Shown in pieces: positions 46,359 through 59,158 of a stretch of DNA of 64,000 nt (position 1 is its first letter; each line of letters opens with the position of its first letter). The DNA is from Alnus glutinosa. Taxonomy: Eukaryota; Streptophyta; Magnoliopsida; Fagales; Betulaceae. Made by a program: the position numbers and the translations under genes. The stretch lies in the NCBI RefSeq assembly GCF_958979055.1, contig NC_084887.1, positions 38,691,120-38,755,119 on the forward strand, given 5' to 3'. The notes beneath the pieces are model-generated. The model was not told where the DNA came from. It saw only the letters and a program-made list of their open reading frames with translations, and did not search any database.

Positions 46359-48909
46359 TTTCGTGAATTGCGAGAATGTGAGATTCGCAAGTTCAATAAC
46401 AGTGGTCACTTCATCTTTTTGGTAGGATCTCTTTCTCCCCCTCACCGCCCCTTCCCCCTCTCTTTTTGCATTTTGTTTTGTTTTGTTTTGTTTCTGATAC
46501 GCATGGAAGTTCTACCCATGTATGGCAGGAAGATGGTATTGATTTGGTAACCATCATCAAGGCTGCTGGTTTCTATCGTCGCGGAAAGCACATCGACTAT
46601 GTCTCAGATTACATGCAACCAACCCCTACTGAGTTCGAAAAAGTATACGATAAAAACAAGTAGGTCATATTTTGTTAGAAACATACAAATACACATATTT
46701 TCTGTGATAAAACATGTTTAATTAAGATCCTAAGTACGTATCTGACTAGTACATCCATCTCGTATATGTGCGGTGCATCGGTTTTGTTGTGAGTGCATAT
46801 GTGTGAGTGTAGCGTCATACATTAAGAAAAAAATAAAAAAAGTGAGTAGTTAATGTCACATTTTAATGTTCAATCTTGTTGTGAGTGCACATGCGTCCTA
46901 CATTTTGGACATTAATGTCATATTTTGATGTTCCCAGATGGATTAATGTTGTTACTAGCCCTGTGATGATCTCAACTTTAGAGGATGGAAAGATTGTGAG
47001 GGGCCTCGCTGGAATACCTTCAGAGGGTCCAGTCTTGCTAGTTGGCAATCACATGTTACTGGGACTTGAATTGATTCCCTTGGTTTCAAAAATGTTTTCG
47101 GAAAGAAATATTCTTGTTCGGGGTATAGCACATCCAATCAGGTTTGTGAGAGATAAACAAGGACCCTTTCCAGATTTATCAAAATATGACTCGTACAGAC
47201 TAATGGGTGCAGTTCCTGTCTCGGCAACCAACTTCTACAAGCTTATGTCTTCAAAGTCTCTTGCCTTGCTGTATCCGGGAGGCGCCCGTGAGGCATTTCA
47301 TCGGAAGGTTACATTTTAACTTGATCTACTCCACGTATATACTTCATCGCCAGCAAAACTAGATGTTTCTTTTAAATTATACATTTGTAACTAGTTTTGA
47401 AGTCCTTGGTTCTTTGTACTTTCTAGGATGAAGAATACAAGTTATTCTGGCCAGAACAGTCTGAGTTTGTCAGAATGGCAGCAAGATTTGGAGCCAAAAT
47501 CATCCCTTTTGGTGCTGTTGGAGAAGATGATATAAGCAAAGTAAGATAAAATCTCCGAATTGTTACATCTATACATATGTATTTTATAGGTATTTGCTTA
47601 TATATATTCAGATTCACACTTTTGTCATTGGATTTGACTCTCTAAAGAAGAACCGGTTTCATGTTAATTGATAGGTGGTTTTTGATTATGATGACCAACT
47701 GAAGATTCCTTACTTTAAGCGTAAAATAGAAAGAACAACAAATGGGGCTGTAAGGCTAAGGTATCTTAAGTCCGGCTTCTTGTGTTTGTTGGCTTTCTTT
47801 ATATATCTTTTTGTTTCATTAATGTTTAGTCTCAAATTTATTTTTTGCTTGCATTTGCCTTGCCTGTTCTTGCTTAATTTTTACATTACTCTGATCTTGT
47901 ATTAATAGGACTGATGCGACTGGCGAGGTGGCAAACCAAGATCTGCACACTCCAGGAATTCTACCTAAATTTCCTGGTCGGTTTTATTGTTACTTCGGGA
48001 AACCCATTGAAACAGAGGGTATGGCCATTGGATGATCATTATTTTGGAATGTCTGTGAAGCTAGTATTTAATAATCTTTCTAGTTAGCCCGAAACAAGAT
48101 ATTTCAAAATTGAAGGCTTTTCTTTTTTTTTTTTCTTTAAATTTAAAATAAAAGTGCCCCTTTCGTCCACCCTAGATATCTCCTAGCTAGCTAGATTGGA
48201 AAGTTCAAATCCACTGCGTTTCATCCACTTTAGATATTCCTAGATTGGAAGCTTTGAATTCAATTGTCGGATGTTCATCATAATTAGTGGGACCCACCCT
48301 CATGTGAGGAATTGTTGTACAGTTGTTGTATTGGTGTTGTAAATTTAACATTTTCCTTATATAAGTACCCAATTCACTAGATCATGATATCATCCCATTG
48401 GAAGTTTGAGCTTTTTAGGATATAATTTAAATAATTAAGTCAAATCTAACTATTTTTCACCTGCTTAAGTTTTTGGGATAAATTATATATGATTTAACAG
48501 AATTTTCGATACCTTCTCATTCTTTTTTATTTTTTGCAAAGTAAGTTGCATGTTGCTTGATTAATCTTAATCTCTAATTATGTTTTGAAGGGAGGAAGCA
48601 GGAATTAAGAGACAAGGACAAATCTCATGAATTATATTTAAAAGTCAAATCCGAGGTTACGAGATGCATTGCTTATTTGAAGGAAAAAAGAGAATATGAT
48701 CCCCACAGAAATTTATTATCCCGGTTAATTTACCAAGCTACACATGACTTTATATCTGGAGTTCCTACATTTGAATTTGAATAATTCACTCATTGAAGAT
48801 GAATACTATTTTTTTTTCTTTTATGTTTTTGGAATAAAGTGTATGAAATAAATGCAAGGTATGGTGGTGGCATTGATTTATGAGGAGTGCTACACATATT
48901 CCAAAGCGA

Positions 48910-49638
48910 TTTTTTTTTTTTGAACAAAAAAACCGGAGCTACCATGTATTAATTTGAAGAGGCCTGAAGGCAAATATAGTGAATAGAGGCACATCGACAC
49001 CCTGCACACTAAGCCAGTAAAATCTGACTTGGATGCTGCCTACAAATAGACAAATATTATAAGGACAGGTGTTTGAGCCACTTTTTAACAATAAAGCACC
49101 CATAACAAAGAAAATGTCTGATCTAGCTAACAAGCCATAAAAAAGTTCAATAAAATCTGCAAATTTAATAGACAGACTTTCAAAAATTACTCTAAAAAAT
49201 ATAGAAAAATAACTATAGAAAGCACCCAACACAAGCCGACGTTGAAAGAGAAATAGCACGTGTCTTGCAGGAATCGATGAAAAAACATAGATTTGGCCTT
49301 AAAAGTAAATGTAGAAAAAAAAAGCTTAGCCAAACTTTCGCCAGCGATACGGACGAAAAGGCCGCGCGCTTCCCTACGAGACGTCTTGTTAGCCTTCCTG
49401 TCGGAAGAAACCAAAAATAAGAAAAAATACAAAGCTCCATAGCCCTAGAAGGACTAGAAGAACAAAAGCTCCATAGCCCTATAAAGACTAGGAGAACAAA
49501 AGCTCCACTGAATCTAAGCCAGGAGGAAAACAAAAAACCTCAATAGCCCTAAAATGACTAGGAGGGAAGCATCACCACGCCTCCCTCCCCTTCAAACACC
49601 TCTCTTCTTTCTTCATTTACTCTCTAAGGTCGGCCGAG
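48910..49638 (-). mobile_element. LINE-like retroposon in the A-B spacer
   Basis: It begins with a poly-T run after CACATATTCCAAAGCGA and ends before TATCATATTCTTAAATGC. The matching spacer after copy C reads straight through (CACATATTCTTAAGTGCTT), giving an empty site. The target duplication is therefore about CATATTC plus diverged bases. On the minus strand its 3' end, TTTTTTTGTTCAAAAAAA, resembles that of the element at 954-1678 (TTTTGTTCCAAAAAA). No reverse transcriptase domain is recognised; short frames on the minus strand are unassigned. Confidence 0.75.
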
Positions 49639-51285
49639 AGGGGTTTTGCAATTGTTGTATCATATTCTTAAATGCTTATTCCCCAACATGGTAATAAAAA
49701 TCACTACCGAATATTTGGATGAAATAATAAATAAAAGTATATATATCATCCAATAGTAATCGATCTTACTGAATACTGCAACATCAAAGTGGGCATTTAA
49801 AAATATGTGTAGTTCTTAAAATTATTTTCAATAAGGGTGGTCATTATATAATTTATACTTATAAATAAGCAGGCCTGGTGACCAACATACCAATTACCAG
49901 GGTCGTTGTTGAAAAATAAATTTATTGATTTTGGGAGACCATGATGGAATATGATAATGGAAAAACATGGCATTTTTTTTTTTTTATTTATTTTTTTTCA
50001 TTTTTCTTGTGTCTTTAAGTGCTAGTTAAAGAGTTATGTACGTGATTATTGGTCTGTTGTCAATGTCTCTATCAGTCAAGAGGAGGTGTCTTCGTGATGG
50101 ACCCGTATTTTTTTTTTTTTTTTTTTTTCTGATTTTTATTTGGGTAATTCAAACTCTCGTTACTTTATGAAATAATAACCTTCTATAATTAATAATCATA
50201 AATTATATAATAAATAAAATCTTAATTTATTTAAGTTTACATATAAAAATAACCATATTATTTAATATTACATATATATTTAAATAATAAATTAAAATGA
50301 TATTACTTTATATGCGGATAACAAATAATAATCACAAGAATGCGAATAATAATCACACGATTCGGATGTGAATAATAAAAAATAATAATCATATTATACG
50401 AATGCGAATATTACTGATAATTACGTTGGCATATATATTTTCACCCCTTCCATCCGACCTTCTCCATTTGTTTCTTTGAAGATACGCAGTTTAGTGAGAT
50501 GAAGATCACATGCAATATATTATATATTGAGATATTATTATAAGTTTAAAATTATGAATTTAAATTCAACCCTATTATATTAACTAATCACGTTTATCAC
50601 TTCAAAAGAAAAAACTAATCACGTTTATCACATATGAGATTGATTTTTTTTTTTTTTTAAATGTTGGTGTATATTCAATAGGACATGATTGATAATATAA
50701 TATACCACTTATAGAATGAGTGATGCGTGAATATGATGGTCGCATTAAATTCTTTATAAGTGACATCACAATATATAATATATTGAGATATTAGAAGTTT
50801 AAATGTATTAGAATTGAATGGAATTTGTAAAAATACTTATGACTGAATCTTTGAAAAAATTTATAATTTTTTTTTAAAAAAAAATAAATGCAGAGATATT
50901 TTAAAATTTTGATAAGATTTAACGAAAACCCTAATTGAGACTTTTTAAAAAATAAATACCCTAAATTAAGACATTTTAAAGTTTAAATACCTTATTTCAA
51001 AAAAATGTGAAACTTCAATACCCATAACCGAAATTATTCATTTTTCTTTTTAATAATAACTAAGCTGATTTCAATATTCCAAAATCCATAGTTAGAGATA
51101 GAGGGATATCATATAGCATTTTTTTTTTTGGGCGAATGATATCATTTAGCATTATTTTTTATTGTTTATATATATATATATATATTATTCTTTACTTGTC
51201 TTGCTGGGATTTAAATCTCGAGGACCGCCAGCTAGTTCTCTATGCTGTGGTAGGTAGAGGCAGCAAGCTTTTAGCTATACCATCC
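49639..51285. other. Spacer between PES copies A and B
   Basis: AT-rich and largely alignable to the C-A spacer (35.1-36.5 kb): shared CATGATTGATAATATAATAT and ATTATCGTTTATATAT-like blocks and the same lead-in to exon 1. A private insertion of about 350 bp of AT-rich sequence sits near 50100-50450. No gene is seen. The conserved last ~150 bases probably include the promoter and leader of copy B. Confidence 0.65.
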
Positions 51286-52896
51286 ATGGCAGCAACTGGA
51301 GCTTCTATTTTTCCCGCCAATTTATCTCTGGTTTTCTGCCTAGATGCGACATCGTCATCCGTCAGAAAGTCCAAACCCAAGCAGATTTCGTTTTCGCAAT
51401 TGCCTCGGCGATTCGCCATTTCCACAGAACAACCGCCAAATACAGCGACGAAGAAGACGAGTTGTTTCTCGGGGAGTGGAAGGCTAGAGAAGCGTGAAGA
51501 AGCTGAGCCGGTAACGGCAACAATGTCTGAGGATCCGGCGATGGAGCGTGGGAGCTGGAGGGATTACTTCGAGCGGTCGAAGGAGTTGCTCAGCAAATTG
51601 GATGGCGGTCCGCCTCGGTGGTTCACCCCCTTGGAGTGCGGCCCTCCGATGACGAACTCTCCTCTGCTCCTCTTTTTGCCTGGTTACCCTCATACACCAA
51701 TCTTTCGTTACCTCATTTCAGTGATAGGCCGGTTTATCATTTCGGACATCATTCGAAGATTAGAACCTGTTTGGTGACAAAGGGCAAATTTTCAATTCCC
51801 ATTTGGGCCATTTCACTTCTCCCAAAAATATTAAATAAAAAACATTCTAATTTTCTTTTACTTTTTACATCACATCAATAATTTTTTATTACTATTCAAA
51901 TAAAAAAATTCACTACAAAACAAATTTTTTTTTCATTTTTTTATAACTTCTTACTATTATTCAAATAAATATTACTCTGATCATTTCTGTGATTTTATTT
52001 TACCGTGAAACATTTTCCAGGAAATGATTTTCTTTTTCGGTAAAAAAAAAGAAGTCCATTTTCTCCTCTTCTGTCCTTTTCCTATTTTTGTATTTGTGCA
52101 CCAAGCTTTTCCTTTTGAAAATGGACACCTTTCCTACAAACTAGCCCATAAATTGACATTGTCCTATAAATTTGAGGTTCAATTGCTGAAATCTTGGGGT
52201 TTGGACTTATATCAATGAATTTTATCTTAAAAAATCATGGTTGAATTAATGCTCTCATATCATCAAATTTCGTAGAAAGTTTGTCGGAAAAATTGACTCT
52301 ATTACAGAAATTTCGATTTGACAGAAACTTGTATATAGACACTGTCACTTATTAATGAATTTTGATTACTTTAAGTGGATTAAGATCTTTAATAATTTGT
52401 TTTCTAAATTATAAAAAAGTCTACATAAGACCCAAGAGCTCTTCCCATTTAGATATTTCATTAAGCCTTTTTATCATTGTTATTATATTTTTCTTCTATA
52501 TGAGATAGCACTCATTAAATGTTATTTTTACTTTGAACTTTACAGGGATAACTGGCGATGGACTTGGACTTATTAAGCAACATCAGAGACTTGGAAAGTA
52601 AATATTCACTCAAATTTCATTTCTCTCAACAATATTGAGTAGTAGTGTCATTTTGTTTTCCTCCCTTTGAGTTTGTTGCATATAATTCAAGTCATGGACA
52701 ATTTAAAAGCAACTTGTCATCCATTCAATTCTCCACTAGCTATATATTGTCCAAAAACAATACCTGTTAGCTAGCTAATAGTATATATATATATCTAATG
52801 TTGCCTGATTTATGATTTTCTTTTTTCCCCTTGAATGAAGGATTTTTGAGGTGTGGTGCTTGCACATTCCAGTTGTAGATCGAACACCTTTTACAG

Positions 52897-52933
<37 letters not shown>

Positions 52934-55900
52934 TTACTACATTTTGGTTACGTACAACTTACATGCATGCATGAATCTGATTAATTAATTAATTACTTAG
53001 TATTTATGAACTTTCTTGCATATATGTAATATGTTTCAGAAATGGTGAAAATAGTAGAAAGAACAGTTAGGTCAGAGAACTATCGTTCACCAAATAGACC
53101 CATATATCTTGTTGGAGAATCTTTCGGAGGATGCCTTTCTTTGGCCGTGGCAGCCCTTAATCCTGATATTGATCTAGTGCTAATCTTGGCTAACCCAGGT
53201 AATTAACAAGTTTGTCGGTCTCTTTTATACTTAGTGTTCAGTTCCGCGCCTAATTGGTACCTACTGTTTTGTTTGCAGCTACGTCTTTTAGCCGGTCTCA
53301 TCTGCAACCGCTAATACCATTACTGGATATTATGCCAGACAAGCTCCCTCACATGTTGAGCTCGATGAATGTCCATTTAGGTTTGCTTTAATTTCCTTGT
53401 TCTTGTACGTCGTTTCCCAAAAATAATTAAGTGTGTATATATATATTCTCACTTGACACCAGCAATTTGTACCTACAATGTCCATTTAGGTGATCCTTTG
53501 AGGATGATGATAAAGACTGTGGTTAAGGGACTTCCTTTTCAACAAAAACTTGGAGAGCTATCACAGGATCTTGCTGCAATTTCATCTTATCTCTCCGTAT
53601 GGCCGGGTTCACATGATCAGTACTCGATCGACAAGCAATATTGATGAGCTAGGCTCACCATTTTTATATACATTGTTCAAATTAATTGCTTATATATAGA
53701 TCTAAACCGTCCGTACGTATAGACTTATTGTCGAGATTAATTTGTGTAGAGATCAATATAAAATACAAGAATAAAAGCTGAAGTAAGAGAGACGAGAATT
53801 TAATGGTGGTTTGATGTTAGACACCTACATTCACCATTGTGAATAACTCATAGGGCTAGATTGTGTTCATTAATTAACTTGTTTGTCTACAATAAGAATA
53901 TCCATATTTATAGGGTTTAAAGTAAATACAAGTATGGTAATCAAATCATGATTACAATCTCAATATTTTAATATAATTAACTCGAAAAAATAGAATATTT
54001 TAATATCAACCAAATAGGAAATATAAGAAAAATATATAATGTTTCCGTATATTCTAACACCTATAAACAATATAGATAAACATTTTTTTAAATTTAATTT
54101 GGTTCGAATTAGTAAAACAAAAATGGGTTATTCTTTTACGTATGTTGAAGCAAAAATAGTGCACCTATTTATCATACAAAAAATAATTTCAATTTTTCTC
54201 CTGCATGTATCAGTAAAATTTTATAACAATTTAAAAGGTTTTTATACAAAAAAAAAAAATAGCAGTGTGGACGACACTGGACTGAAAAAAAGAATTCTGC
54301 AATTGAATTATTTGAATATGTCAAAGATTCTTTTATCAGCAATTAAGTTTTATAATGCTTTGCATTTACATGTGCCCCCATGTGAGTCATCTCAATTAAT
54401 GCAATGGATCGGACTTCTGTTGGAGTTCATATTCTTTCTCACGTTGATATATAAATTGATTTTTGTTAAAGATGTTGATAATTGAATTCTCAGATTTTGG
54501 CTGATATCATACCGAGAGAAACACTTCGATGGAAGCTGCAAATGCTTAAATCAGCTTCAGCAGTTTCCAATTCACTCCTCCATAATGTGAAAGCCTTAAC
54601 ATTGATAATTACCAGGTTCTTATGCTTTGCAAAAAACCCAACCCATTCAATATACTTAAAAATCCAATCTCCTCATAATATTTAACTTGTTTTGATCTTG
54701 TAATTCTTTCAAGAATGAATCAATTAAGTTTACTCTCTTATTTTAGTGGAAAAGATCAGTTGCTACCTAGTCAAGAAGAAGGAAAAAGACTATTTTTTGA
54801 ACTGTCAGAATGTGAGATTCGCAAGTTCAATAACAGTGGTCACTTCATCTTTTTGGTAGGATCTCTTTCTCCCCCTCACCGCCCCTTCCCCCTTTCTGTT
54901 TGCATTTTGTTTTGTTTTGTTTCTGATACGTATGGAAGTTCTACCCATGTATGGCAGGAAGATGGTATTGATTTGGTAACTATCATCAAGGCTGCTGGTT
55001 TCTATCGTCGCGGAAAGCACATCGACTATGTCTCAGATTACATGCAACCAACTCCTACTGAGTTCGAAAAAGTATACGATGAAAACAAGTAGGTCATATT
55101 TTGTTAGAAACATACAACTACATACTTTCTTTGATAAAACATGTTTAAGATCCTAGCCTCCTAGGTACGTACCTGACCGGTACATCCATCTCTTATATAT
55201 GGTACGTATGCGGTGCGTCGGTTTTCTTGTCGGTACGTGCATGTGTGAATGTTGCATCCTACATTAAGAAAAAAAATAAAGAAAGTGAGTAATTAATGTC
55301 ACAATTTGATGTTCAATCTTGTGCGTTGTGAGTGTACGTGCGTCCTACATTTTGGGCATTAATGTCACATTTTGATGTTCCCAGATGGATTAATGTTGTT
55401 AGTGGCCCTGTGATGATCTCAACTTTAGAGGATGGAAAGATTGTGAGGGGCCTTGCTGGAATACCTTCAGAGGGTCCAGTCTTGCTAGTTGGCAATCACA
55501 TGTTACTGGGACTTAAATTGATTCCCTTGGTTACAAAAATCTTTTTGGAAAGAAATATCCTTGTGCGGGGGATGGCACATCCATCAATGTTTGTGAGAGA
55601 TAAACAAGGAGCCTATCCAGATTTATCAAAATATGACTCGTACAGACTAATGGGTGCACTTCCTGTCTCAGCAACCAACTTCTACAAGCTTATGTCTTCA
55701 AACTCTCATGCCTTGCTGTATCCAGGAGGCATCCGTGAGGCACTTCATCGGAAGGTTACATTTTAACTTGATCTACTCCATGTATATATATGACCTCCCC
55801 CGCCCAACAAAATAAATAAATAAAAAATAACAATTTTTGCATCCACAATCACAAACATATATCTTATAGTTAAATCACAAAAATGTTTACTACAAATTAA

Positions 55901-58480
55901 TTAATCCCTCTCTCACCTTTAAAATTTTTCCTTTAAGGTGAACTGCTAGATGATCTCATAATAATGCATAATGTCGTCATTTATGCGTTTATTTGCTTTG
56001 AAGTGTATAGACACGGTTTCTTTGTATGCAGTATTCGTACGTACGTTTGCTTGTGTGTGTATTTCGTGGCCACAAAAACTATTATACATTTGTAAGTAGT
56101 TTTGAAGTCCTTGGCTCCTCGTACTTTCTAGGGTGAAGAATACAAGTTATTCTGGCCAGAACAAGCTGAATTTGTCAGAATGGCAGCAAGATTCGGAGCC
56201 AAAATCATCCCTTTTGGTGCTGTTGGAGAAGATGATATGGGCGAAGTAAGCCAAAATCTCTGAATTGTACCAGCTCTTTTTCTTTTTGTCAATTATTAGT
56301 TACATCGATCTATACATATATGAATATATGTATCCAGCCCAGAAGTGTGGTTTATAGTCTGCTAGTTGAATGCATCTTGCATAAAGCTGTCATCACCTGG
56401 AACCTTCATCCTTCCAACTTGTCCAAAATTTAAACATTGAACCGTACCTGGATCTATATTCATATGCTTGTTACTTTACCATAATTTCCATATGTAGACT
56501 TATCCTAGTTTTATGATTTTAGTTTGTGTTATGTGCATGACTAGCGCTAGAACCATAAGTGGAACTGCTGTAACAAAAGGGCTCCTTGCCATAACTTGTA
56601 ATATAATTTAAGGTGAACATTTTCATGTGTCTGAACTGGTGTTGGACTTTAGCAGACTGGAATGTTGTTTTGAGAATTGAAGGGTAGGACGTGCTAGTTG
56701 CTTTGAAGAATAGTTTAAACTGGACATATATATGTACTTTACTGGTATTTGCTTTTTTTCAGATTCACACTTTTGTCATTGGATTTGACTCTCTAATGAA
56801 TAACTGGTTTCATGTTAAAATTGATAGGTGGTTTTTGATTATGATGACCTAATGAAGATTCCTTACTTTAAGGGTGAAATAGAAAGAACAACAAACGGGG
56901 CTGTAAAGCTAAGGTATCTTAAGTCGGCCTCTTGTGTTTGTTGGCTTCCATTAATATATCTTTTTGTTTCATTAATCTGTATTCTCAATTTTTTTTTTTT
57001 GCTTGCAATTGCCTTGCCTGTTCTCTCTTTTAATATTACCATGATCTTGTATTATAGGACTGATGCGAATGGGGAGGTGGCAAACCAAGATCTACACCTT
57101 CCAGGAATTCTACCAAAATTTCCTGGTCGGTTTTATTTTTACTTCGGGAAACCCATTGAAACAGAAGGTATGGCCATTGGATGATCAATATCTTTGAATG
57201 TCTGTGAAGCTAGTATTTAGTAATCTTTCCTGTTAGCCTAGAACAAGATATTTCAAAATTGAAGGGTTCTTTTTTTTTTTTTTTTTTTCTTTTCTTTAAA
57301 TTTAAAATACGATTGCCCCTCTCATCCGATACACTCTAGATATCTCCTAGATTGGAAAATTTGAATTCAAATATTGTTGGATGTTCATCATAAGTGCCCA
57401 ATTCACCAAGGTGGCTAGAAGCAGCCTAAAAAGAATAATTTCTAATAACAATCATCGAGTTCTTTCTTCATGAAGGTGTGTCATCTAGGTGGGGGCCGGA
57501 GAGGGAAGGCTCAAGTTTGTTAGCGTTGAACGCTTCGTGTGGGTTTTGGGTGTTTCGTGGATTTTTGTTGCTTTGTGGGTTTTTCTTTTTGTTAGGTGCT
57601 TTCTTTTGTTTATTGTCGATGTACATAGAGACGCTCAGACGCCTTAGTTTTTTTATATAAGTGTTCCTTTATTTATATTAAAAAAAAAAAAAAAATCATT
57701 GATTTCTTTCTCTTCTCTACCCGTGGAATGTTGGTCGAACTTGCACTAATATGATATCATCCCATTGGAAAACTTGAAACATATGTTCTTATAAATCACT
57801 AGACCATGTCCCTAGTATAAAACGAGATATATTATATATTAGATAGGGGCGGAGCTAGCATTTGGAATTTAAGGGGTAAAATTGAAAGAAAAAAAATTGG
57901 GAGGGGAGGGGAGGGGAGGGGGGGAACTAAAAAAATAAATAATTTAAGAGTAAAATTTTGATTTTTTAAATTATTTTTAGGAAATATATGATGGCTTGGG
58001 GGACCAAGCCCCAATGTAACACCACCATTGATAGTAGAGGCTATAAGCCACATTAGTTGCTGTAGGTACTCTTCTTAACCCCCTTCTTCGAGTCCATTAA
58101 TTGTGTCCTTTTTTACTCTTAGAACAATGGTAAACTATCCTTCCACTTGAGCAACAATCATCGGATGTTTGAGCTTTTTAGAATATAATTTAAATAAGTC
58201 AACTATTTTTTATTGGCTTAAATTTTTAGGATAATTTTTGTAAGTCCGTCCTAACTTGATTAATCTTAATCTTTAATTCTGTTTTGAAGAGAGGATGCAG
58301 GAATTAAGAGACAGGGACAAATCTCATGAATTATATTTAGAAGTCAAGTCTGAGATTACGAGATGCATTGCTTATTTGATGGAAAAGAGAGAAAACGATC
58401 CTTATAGGAATTTATTGTCTCGATTAATTTATCAGGCTACACATGACTTTACATCTAAAGTTCCTACATTTGAACCTTGA
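51286..58480 (+). CDS. Phytyl ester synthase-like esterase/acyltransferase, intact copy B
   Basis: PES1/PES2-family enzymes esterify phytol and diacylglycerol with fatty acids in plastids during chlorophyll breakdown. Fourteen exons join in frame: 51286-51682, 52546-52597, 52841-52896, 53040-53198, 53279-53380, 53490-53596, 54494-54615, 54747-54855, 54958-55088, 55385-55754, 56132-56245, 56828-56913, 57058-57167 and 58290-58480, giving 701 residues, about the length of Arabidopsis PES2. Residues 1 to ~45 are Ser/Lys/Arg-rich and look like a transit peptide. An alpha/beta-hydrolase domain follows, with nucleophile elbow GESFGG (Ser196) and a late GHFIF (His364). The acyltransferase domain shows GNHMLLGL (His450), LLYPGGIREALHRK, FWPEQAEFVRMAARFGAKIIPFGAVGEDD and PGRFYFYFGKPIET. 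The family's substitute for HX4D is kept. No stop or frameshift was found, so B is the likely functional member. Introns 1 and 13 hold later insertions. Confidence 0.93.
51767..51950. mobile_element. MITE-like insertion in intron 1 of PES copy B
   Basis: Starting at GAACCTGTTTGGTGACAAAG, copy B departs from copy A (GAAGATTATATTTCTC) and rejoins it near the GTGAAACATTTTCCAGGAAA block. The GTTTGG terminus and ACATCACATCAATAATTTTT interior resemble the other GTTTGG MITEs of the window, in reverse. The right end is not clear. Confidence 0.5.
57468..57693 (+). mobile_element. 5'-truncated LINE-like insertion in PES copy B intron 13
   Basis: The insert ends in a poly-A run of about 15 and is flanked by an 18-bp duplication, AATCATCGAGTTCTTTCT at 57450-57467 and AATCATTGATTTCTTTCT at 57694-57711, with two mismatches. 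Copies A and C lack it. The short frame inside (LLALNAS...) is the element's 3' tail, not a gene. Splice sites of the host intron are unaffected. Confidence 0.85.
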
Positions 58481-59158
58481 ATAATTGGCTCATTAAAGAT
58501 GAATTCCACTTTCTTTTCTTTTTTTATTACCATTGAATGCCAAGTCATGAAGTAGTATTTCACTTGATTTATTCTCAATAAGGGTATGTGGAAAGTTTAG
58601 GAAAATTTGTTTTTGATTATATATGGTCATTAATGTATAAACAGGCCTTGTGACCAGGGACATTATTGAAAAAGGTAGGAAATATCCGTCTCTCTTTAAT
58701 TAAGTTTATTGATTTTGGGAGACTAGCTATGATGGAATATGATAATGGAAAAACATGGCATTTTTATTTTTATTTTTTTCATTTTTCTTGTGGCTTTAAG
58801 TGGTAGTTAAAGAGTTGAGTTATGTGAGTGAAGAATATTGGTCTGTTGTGAATGTCTCTATCAGTATTCAGTCAAGAGGAGGTGTCTTCGTGATGGACCA
58901 TGCATTTGTTGGATAAAGTATATGCCATAATGATCAACCATCGCACCTCTATTAATTCTCTGGACACAATTTCATCAAATTTAATGATATAATTTTGTTT
59001 CTAATCAAAGTGAATTTTGATTTGTTTGTACAGAAAAGAAGGCAAGGGAAAAAAATAAAATAAGTTATAACAGTTTATACAGTTAAAGCACTCGTGTCTA
59101 ACATAAAACCGAGTCAATTGGGTAAATACCAACAGAGAGCAACTACGTACAACCCTCC

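Larger units (their letters stand above)
36566..48784 (+). pseudogene. PES-like copy A, all 14 exons present but disabled
   Basis: Homologous exon by exon to intact copy B: 36566-36962, 37804-37855, 38101-38156, 44434-44596, 44682-44783, 44887-44993, 45881-46002, 46133-46421, 46529-46659, 46938-47307, 47427-47540, 47675-47760, 47909-48018 and 48591-48784. Lesions against B: a CGA-to-TGA stop at 36689-36691 in the transit-peptide region; the exon 3 donor changed from GT to AT at 38157-38158; a 4-base insertion in exon 4 near 44502, just before the GESFGG nucleophile elbow; a 171-bp MITE in exon 8 giving a TGA at 46260-46262; and intron 3 grown to 6.3 kb by nested transposons. Exons 9-14 still read open. 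An in-frame ATG at 36737 could bypass the first stop, but the later defects make a full enzyme very unlikely. A transcribed pseudogene remains possible. Confidence 0.92.

Noticed and set aside
57478..57660. 60-codon frame LLALNASCGFW...
   Set aside because: It lies wholly inside the truncated LINE-like insertion with an 18-bp target duplication, so it is element tail and not a gene.
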